The position numbers and the translations under genes are program-made. Positions 58,996 through 64,000 of a stretch of 64,000 bases of DNA are shown here, one piece after another (position 1 is the first letter of the stretch; each line of letters begins with the position of its first letter). Source of the stretch: Oscillospiraceae bacterium (GTDB lineage Bacteria > Bacillota > Clostridia > Oscillospirales > Oscillospiraceae); the NCBI GenBank assembly GCA_020025575.1, contig JAHHRW010000007.1, forward strand, positions 45,786-109,785. The letters run 5' to 3'. The notes under the pieces were generated by a model. The model was not told the DNA's origin, searched no databases, and saw only the letters and a program-made list of their open reading frames with translations.

Positions 58996-59169
58996 GGTTA
59001 ATTCTATTATTCCTCCCGCTTTTCATGGTTTTTTCGAAACTGTCGTTATATTATAATAAATCATCCCATTTTTCAATGCTAAAAAGGCATTTTTAAGATA
59101 ATCTTAAAATTCAGCATAATTTCTGTCATTAAAGGATAGCTGGCTCCTCTCATGACAATAAATGTCCCT

Positions 59170-59204
59170 AAAAATATCCGGGAATTCGTGAGAACTCCCG
59201 GATA
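59170..59204 (-). terminator. Terminator of the sugar ABC operon
   Basis: TATCCGGGA (59175-59183) and TCCCGGATA (59196-59204) pair, with extra TTC/GAA pairing inside. On minus the hairpin is followed by TTTTT. Confidence 0.85.
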
Positions 59205-59214
59205 TTTCAGAAAT

Positions 59215-60102
59215 TTAACCCTTCACGCCACCGGCAGTGACACCGGCAATAATCTTTTCAGACAGCGTAATGTACAAAATAAAGGTAGGCAGGAACACAA
59301 TCACAACCGCTGCAAACATGCCAGACCAGTCACCTGTGTACTTCATGGAACTAATCATGGAATACAGACCAACTGCAACAGGACGCAGTGCATCATGGTT
59401 TGCAAAAATCAAAGAAAGGAAATATTCATTCCAAACGTTGATGAAGTTGAAGATCGTCACAGTGATAATTCCAGGCTGCGCCATGGGGAACATGATCTTC
59501 CAGAAAATCCTCATGGGAGGACAGCCATCGATCTCTGCCGCCTCTTCAAAACTCTTGGAAAGATTGGCAAAGAAGTTCAGCAGGAAGATTGTTGTATAAG
59601 GTACATTGATTCCGATATACAGGAAAATCAAAACCAGTCGATTTTTAATGCCGTTATCCACCAGGTTCATCTGAGCAATCAGGCAGAACAAAGGCAGAAC
59701 GATCATCGCAACAGGAACGCCCATTGCGGCAACAAAGCCGGACTGAATCGATTTGTTTCCGATAAACTTAAAACGGCTCAGAACATAAGCGCAGGGCGCA
59801 CAAATCACAATCAAGAGCGCACAGGATACAATGGAGTAAACCAGTGAATTCATGAAGATTTGGGAAACATTTTGGCTGGACCACGCTTTTCCATAGTTCT
59901 CAAAATGAAGTCCGGAAGGGAAACTTCCCACTTCGCCTTTAAAAATCTCCTTTGTTGTGGACAAGGATGCACAGACCACCCAACCCAGCAGGACAAATGT
60001 AAACAAGACCCATATACCTATCAGGATATACCCCGGAATCAGCTTGACCTGCTTGGTCATTTCACCAGACAGACGAGGTCCGTTATGTTTTTTATTGCTC
60101 AT
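59215..60102 (-). CDS. Carbohydrate ABC transporter permease (MalG type)
   Basis: A 295-residue permease with six membrane helices and the EAA coupling loop EAAEIDGCPPMRIFWKIMFPMAQPGI. The ending ITLSEKIIAGVTAGGVKG is typical of the CUT1 MalG/UgpE group. It pairs with the MalF-type permease 12 bases upstream and the binding protein. AAGGAGGTG precedes the ATG. Confidence 0.94.
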   Translation of the reverse strand: MSNKKHNGPRLSGEMTKQVKLIPGYILIGIWVLFTFVLLGWVVCASLSTTKEIFKGEVGSFPSGLHFENYGKAWSSQNVSQIFMNSLVYSIVSCALLIVICAPCAYVLSRFKFIGNKSIQSGFVAAMGVPVAMIVLPLFCLIAQMNLVDNGIKNRLVLIFLYIGINVPYTTIFLLNFFANLSKSFEEAAEIDGCPPMRIFWKIMFPMAQPGIITVTIFNFINVWNEYFLSLIFANHDALRPVAVGLYSMISSMKYTGDWSGMFAAVVIVFLPTFILYITLSEKIIAGVTAGGVKG

Positions 60103-60114
60103 AATCGCACCTCC

Positions 60115-61005
60115 TTATAATTCCAAATCGTCATTTTTGAATAGACGATTCGTAATCAGGAACACCATCACAACAAAGAACGCAAGCAACATGCCGATTG
60201 CAGCGCCAATGCCTGCATTACGCTCGGTTACCGTATTACCGGAGCCAAAGGTTTGCATGTACAGGTAAACCAGAGGTGTGATCACGGCTGTGTCCGTGGT
60301 GACAGAGCTAAACAACTGGGACCAAAGGAAGAAGCCTGCACTGGTAATGGTCCACATGGTGATATTGGTCTTAAAACAACCCTTCAGCAGCGGCAGCGTG
60401 ATATAGCGGAACTGCCGGGGCTTGGATGCCCCATCGATGGTGGATGCTTCGTAATACTGTGTATCGATAGACTCAATACCAGAGAGGAATATCAGCATAT
60501 GATAACCTACCATGCCAAAGCAGTAGGCAATTAACAGTGACATAAATTTGTGCCCTGCATCCAACCATTGGAAACCGAGTGCATCAGCAATGGGCTTAAA
60601 CAAGCCAAACTTATTAGAGAATACATACTGCTGCCACATCACCGCCAACGCAACAGCGGAAACGATATTAGGCAGATAGATGACAGCACGGAAGAATTTT
60701 TTACCCTTAATGCCGCTGGTCAGGATAACCGCAAACAGCAGTGCCAGAGACATGACAATCAATCCACCAATAAGCCAGATTTTTAGCAGGTTCAGCATTG
60801 CGGTTTTGAACACAGGGGTAGTCAGCAGTTTCATATAGTTAGACAAACCGGTAAAGCTCCACTGATCCATGGATGCAGTAACATTATCGATTTTATAGAA
60901 ACTCATGATGGCAGTACGGATGATCGGGTAGACAAATGTCATCACGAAGAAAAACAGCGCCGGGGTCAAGAACGCAATGATCATCCCCCGATTTTTCTTT
61001 TGCAC
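60115..61005 (-). CDS. Carbohydrate ABC transporter permease (MalF/UgpA type)
   Basis: A 296-residue permease with six helices. The EAA loop is YEASTIDGASKPRQFRYITLPLLKGCF, and IYLPNIVSAVALAVMWQQYVFSNKFG is typical of CUT1 MalF/UgpA. The GTG at 61005 is chosen because AGGAGG lies 7 bases upstream, inside an in-frame ATG extension of six codons. It follows the binding protein by about 190 bases that contain a GC-rich hairpin. Confidence 0.93.
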   Translation of the reverse strand: MQKKNRGMIIAFLTPALFFFVMTFVYPIIRTAIMSFYKIDNVTASMDQWSFTGLSNYMKLLTTPVFKTAMLNLLKIWLIGGLIVMSLALLFAVILTSGIKGKKFFRAVIYLPNIVSAVALAVMWQQYVFSNKFGLFKPIADALGFQWLDAGHKFMSLLIAYCFGMVGYHMLIFLSGIESIDTQYYEASTIDGASKPRQFRYITLPLLKGCFKTNITMWTITSAGFFLWSQLFSSVTTDTAVITPLVYLYMQTFGSGNTVTERNAGIGAAIGMLLAFFVVMVFLITNRLFKNDDLEL

Positions 61006-61141
61006 ATGAATTCCTCCTCTCAAAGCATTGAATTTTAATCTGAAGAGGTGAACCTATATGTCCGTTCTTATTCTCTGCTTAGTTCAGGCATGTAGGTACG
61101 CCTCCAAGTCAGGCTCCAAAAAACAACTACAGAACATAATT

Positions 61142-61166
61142 GGGGCAGCAGCATAGCTGCCGCCCC
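61142..61166 (-). other. GC-rich hairpin between the sugar-binding protein and permease genes
   Basis: GGGGCAGCAGC and GCTGCCGCCCC pair with one mismatch around ATA. No T-run follows on minus. It probably protects the upstream message or attenuates expression of the permeases. Confidence 0.55.
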
Positions 61167-61198
61167 AGAAACAGATTGTGAAATTCGCTTATGATGAA

Positions 61199-62491
61199 TT
61201 ACTTACCAGCAGCCTTCATCATGTTGGATACAAACTGCTCAGCAGTGATGGAACCACCGCACAGTTTCAGGGTGTTCTCCTTGATGGCGGGAGTGATGTC
61301 ATTATTGGACTCAACGCCAACTGCCCAAGTCCAACGGGTGGTCAGGGAATCCATGACAGGCTTAACGCTGGACAGCAGTTCAGGCCACTCGGTATTGGTG
61401 GTATCAGCGGGGATACCGATGGACATGGTAGACAGATTCTTGTCAGCCTCGCCCTTGGTCAGGTAAGTAATCAGCTGGAAGGCCTCTTCAGGAATCTGCG
61501 TATTCTTGTTGATTGCCAGAACCTGTGCACCAAAGTTTGCAGCCTCGAGACCGGTCTTGCCGTTCTTTACCTCAGGATAGGAGAAACAGCCCCAGGCAAA
61601 GTCGTCGCCTGCCATATCCTTAACCTCGTTGGGCAGCCAGGAACCATTCAGGTACATAGCAGCGGTGCCCAGTGCCAGTTCGGTGTTCTGACCTGCGGGC
61701 CAGACATTGGATTCGATATTCTCGGAGAAGTAGCCCTTGGATGCCAGTTCAGCGTAATCATTTGCAAACTGAACAACAGCGGGATCATCCCACTTGCCGT
61801 TATTAACGATATCACGGACACCTTCTTCGCCTACCAGACGGCCCAGGTGGTAACCGATCATAGAGGTGATGTATGCATCATCACAGGTGATTGGGGTGTA
61901 ACCAGCGGCCTTAATCTTCTCACAGACGGTCAGCAGTTCCTCCCAAGTCGTGGGAGGCGTAACGCCAACCTCTTCAAAGATAGCGGCATTATAGAAGAAG
62001 TTAAAAATGTTGGGCTGATAAGGAATACTCATCAGCTTACCGCCGCCGACTTCACGGCAAGCAGAAATCAGACCAGCAACAGCAGTCTCTTCATATTTGT
62101 TAGCGGCTGCCAGCTCTTCCAGATCCAGCAGGTAAGAGGCAAACGTGGTGTTGATGCGGTCGATATCTTCATCGAAAACATCGATGGTCTGGCCAGCATC
62201 CAGAGCGGGCTGCAGGCCCTCACGGATACCGGTACGGCCCTTAAACTGAAGGTCAACATTGATGCCAGTCTCAGCTGCAAACTTCTCAACAGCCTGAGCA
62301 ATAGCCTGTCCCTGAGGCTCTGTAGACTCCCACATAGACCAGTAGACAACGGTCTTACCGCTGCTAGCGGCGACAGTTCCACCGGATTCAGAATTCTTAG
62401 GTTCGGTTGTGGTGTTGGGTTCCTGGCCACCGCAGGCGACCAAGCCGATAACCATTACCATAGCCAGCAACAGGGCAAGAATCTTCTTCAT
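61199..62491 (-). CDS. Sugar ABC transporter substrate-binding lipoprotein
   Basis: A 430-residue binding protein of the CUT1 (MalE-like) type. The lipoprotein signal ends GLVAC (Cys20), then a Thr/Ser/Asn-rich linker. The mature part has VVYWSMWESTEPQGQAIAQAVEKFAAETGI, IPYQPNIFNFFYNAAIFEEVGVTPPTTWEELL and AAMYLNGSWLPNEV. The substrate is unknown. It leads the operon under a TTGACA/TATACT promoter, with AGGAGG ahead of the ATG. No ATPase is encoded nearby; a shared MsmK/MsmX-type ATPase elsewhere is presumed. Confidence 0.95.
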   Translation of the reverse strand: MKKILALLLAMVMVIGLVACGGQEPNTTTEPKNSESGGTVAASSGKTVVYWSMWESTEPQGQAIAQAVEKFAAETGINVDLQFKGRTGIREGLQPALDAGQTIDVFDEDIDRINTTFASYLLDLEELAAANKYEETAVAGLISACREVGGGKLMSIPYQPNIFNFFYNAAIFEEVGVTPPTTWEELLTVCEKIKAAGYTPITCDDAYITSMIGYHLGRLVGEEGVRDIVNNGKWDDPAVVQFANDYAELASKGYFSENIESNVWPAGQNTELALGTAAMYLNGSWLPNEVKDMAGDDFAWGCFSYPEVKNGKTGLEAANFGAQVLAINKNTQIPEEAFQLITYLTKGEADKNLSTMSIGIPADTTNTEWPELLSSVKPVMDSLTTRWTWAVGVESNNDITPAIKENTLKLCGGSITAEQFVSNMMKAAGK

Positions 62492-62559
62492 TTTGTTTCC
62501 TCCTAAAATTTATGATTTGTGGTGCATTTGCCATTTTGCATAATGCCCTTCCCATTTGG

Positions 62560-62589
62560 AGTATACTATACATCAAAGGTCTATGTCAA
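62560..62589 (-). promoter_or_regulatory. Promoter of the sugar ABC operon
   Basis: TTGACA (62589-62584) and TATACT (62565-62560) are 18 bases apart on minus. The AT-rich sequence from 62590 to 62817 shows no gene. Confidence 0.78.
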
Positions 62590-62817
62590 TTGCAATTTTA
62601 TACTTTATTAACAATTTTATTTATTTCGCCAATAATAATACGTGCATTTTGTACAAATTTTATCATCACCAGAGGGGTATCTTCTTTTCCCTGCTACTTA
62701 TATCCCCCATTTGGATCTGGTAAAAATTTAGCAGTGTTCTGCCACGACTTGATTCGACAATTTCATTGCATCTAAAAGTTTATAAATTCCGATTATATTT
62801 TACCCATTATCAACTAT

Positions 62818-62856
62818 GCAAAAAGGTGCAGCCACTTCCGCGCTGCACCTTTTTGC
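62818..62856 (-). terminator. Terminator near the end of the sulfite-reductase-like gene
   Basis: GCAAAAAGGTGCAGC (62818-62832) and its complement (62842-62856) form a 15-bp stem that works in both directions. It stands 57 bases past the stop codon of the reductase-like gene. Confidence 0.92.
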
Positions 62857-62912
62857 GTTCTAGGATTTTGATTAAATTACGTGAGTTCTTTTAGACACCA
62901 TCAGCAGGTCGC

Positions 62913-63863
62913 TCAACCCTTGACTGTCTTTTGCGTGATTCCTTCCTGATCGAACTTCTCATTCAGGAGCCGATTTTGCACATAGTCAAAGCCCAAACGG
63001 CTGATGGTGTCAGCAAACCGCTCGCCGGTAATGCCCTCGTCACGGAACAATAGAATTGCACGCTCCACAATATCCATAACTTCCTCTTCAGAGGTGAACA
63101 ACCGATCCAGGACCTGACCATTCGCGATCTTCTTTCCCCATCTGCCGCCGATGTAGACCTTGTAGCCGTCGGTGTACTCGGTAATCGCTCCAAAGGGGCA
63201 CTTTCCCCTGCATCGTCCGCAGTTGTTGCAGTCTGTGCCGATAACAAGCTTTCCCTTTTCAGGCTTGGGTGCATGCATGGGGCACCCCTTCTCCACCTGA
63301 CAAGTTTTACATCCGCGGCATTTATCCGGATTGACAACCGGAACACGCTGTCCGACAATTCCCAAGTCATTCAAATCGGGCTTTACACAATTGTTGGGAC
63401 ATCCGCCAACTGCAATCTTAAACTTATGCGGCAGTGTTACATTGTGATACCCCAGATAAAATCGCTCATGAATCTTCTCGCTCAGGCCAAAGGTATCGAT
63501 CAGACCGTACTGGCAGGTTGTCCCCTTGCAGGATACAACAGGGCGAACCAGCGGGCCGGTTCCTCCGGTGATCAGGTTATGCTCATTCAGAAATGCAATC
63601 GTTTTCTCCAGATCAGCATAGTGAACGCCCTGAATTTCCATGGTCAAGCGGGTGGTCATGGTGATTTCTCCACTGCCAAATCGTTCTGCTGTTTCTGCGA
63701 TGGCTCTGTGTTCTGCTGCCGTGATCTTGCCATTTTTGGTAATCACACGAACATTAAACACGTCCGGGTAACGCTTGTCCTGCAAACAGCCCAGCGCCTT
63801 CACACGCTTGATTTCCATTGGCGAGATGGCATCGGCTGTCTCTGTGCCATTGACAACTATCAT
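62913..63863 (-). CDS. Siroheme sulfite/nitrite reductase-like iron-sulfur protein (AsrC-like)
   Basis: A 316-residue protein. Residues 1-80 form the N-terminal ferredoxin-like half domain of sulfite/nitrite reductases. The siroheme-cluster Cys follow in SCKGTTCQYG and VGGCPNNCVKPDLNDLG. Two 4Fe-4S ferredoxin motifs come next (CRGCKTCQVEKGCPM, CNNCGRCRGKCPFGAI) and then the return of the reductase fold. This order matches anaerobic sulfite reductase subunit C. asrA and asrB are not adjacent, so electrons must come from another donor. Sulfite reduction is likely but nitrite is not excluded. The ATG at 63863 follows AAAGGAGA; an earlier in-frame ATG lacks a site. Confidence 0.85.
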   Translation of the reverse strand: MIVVNGTETADAISPMEIKRVKALGCLQDKRYPDVFNVRVITKNGKITAAEHRAIAETAERFGSGEITMTTRLTMEIQGVHYADLEKTIAFLNEHNLITGGTGPLVRPVVSCKGTTCQYGLIDTFGLSEKIHERFYLGYHNVTLPHKFKIAVGGCPNNCVKPDLNDLGIVGQRVPVVNPDKCRGCKTCQVEKGCPMHAPKPEKGKLVIGTDCNNCGRCRGKCPFGAITEYTDGYKVYIGGRWGKKIANGQVLDRLFTSEEEVMDIVERAILLFRDEGITGERFADTISRLGFDYVQNRLLNEKFDQEGITQKTVKG

Positions 63864-64000
63864 TGCATATTCTCCTTTATATTTCTTGGTAGGATCCTTG
63901 CGTTTGCTTTGATGATTATAACAAACAAATTTCATAATATCAATTTTTAGACAATATGTAATGACCCCCAGTTTGTAGCATCGTGGATTTACCTGTATAA

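Noticed and set aside
61058..61156. A 32-codon plus-strand ORF with GAGGTG ahead of its ATG, between the sugar-binding protein and permease genes
   Set aside because: It lies antisense in the spacer of a minus-strand operon, ends inside the GC-rich hairpin and has no recognisable sequence or promoter. Chance is more likely.

Overview
The window looks like a chromosomal segment of an anaerobic, gut-type Firmicute, most likely class Clostridia near Oscillospiraceae/Ruminococcaceae. This rests on gene content and is an inference. The evidence is AGGAGG-type ribosome binding sites with some GTG/TTG starts, a T-box leader on cysE-cysS, WhiA, an FHA-SEDS fusion, a YqhQ-type DUF1385 protein, lipoprotein-anchored ABC binding proteins, polyferredoxins and a sulfite-reductase-like protein. 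I see no insertion sequence, prophage, CRISPR array, rRNA operon or plasmid origin; it reads as core chromosome with small accessory cassettes.

Layout: 1-1830 (minus) is the start of a branched-chain amino acid ABC transporter (livH cut by the window edge, livJ complete), preceded by what looks like a leader-peptide attenuator. 1889-5838 (minus) holds a cell-wall pair (class B PBP, FHA-SEDS polymerase) and nfo. 5946-9386 is mixed: a WYL regulator, a lipoprotein, a DUF1294 protein, tRNA-Ser(GCU), a flavodoxin and a two-OB-fold SSB-like protein. 9741-16021 (minus) carries tsaD-rimI and, under a probable Cys T-box, cysE-cysS-polA; the whole run may be one transcript. 16171-25118 (minus) is a dense chain: lipoprotein, response regulator, histidine kinase, yqhQ-like, prmC, recA, recX, rimO, pgsA. 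25173-30455 (minus) is murB-whiA-dnaE. 30597-40304 holds a polyferredoxin, a nucleoside kinase, metA/metY, tlpA/ccdA, an M28 peptidase, a DtxR-like regulator, a YhcH protein and a Cys-rich membrane protein.

From 40.5 kb most genes are on plus: an amidohydrolase, a UPF0340 protein, a UvrD-like helicase, a TetR regulator, a DUF308-MMPL-coiled-coil cassette and the phosphate operon pstSCAB-phoU. Minus-strand inserts are an RHH/zinc-ribbon/DUF2007 gene with its own palindromic operator, a CPA-type antiporter and an MFS transporter. The last 6 kb (minus) carries a YwaF-like protein, a sugar ABC transporter without its ATPase, and a siroheme-reductase-like iron-sulfur protein.

The observations I rate highest are: (1) a 62-codon leader ORF upstream of livJ with 10 branched-chain codons in a stretch of 14, followed by mutually exclusive antiterminator and terminator helices, and with a second perfect terminator-like hairpin inside the ORF; (2) a nested gene in which a full-length RHH-zinc ribbon-DUF2007 protein contains an in-frame internal start with a strong ribosome binding site, downstream of a 38-bp perfect palindrome over its promoter; (3) the TetR/DUF308/MMPL/secreted coiled-coil export cassette. 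No sequence search or folding program was run. All family names come from reading motifs.
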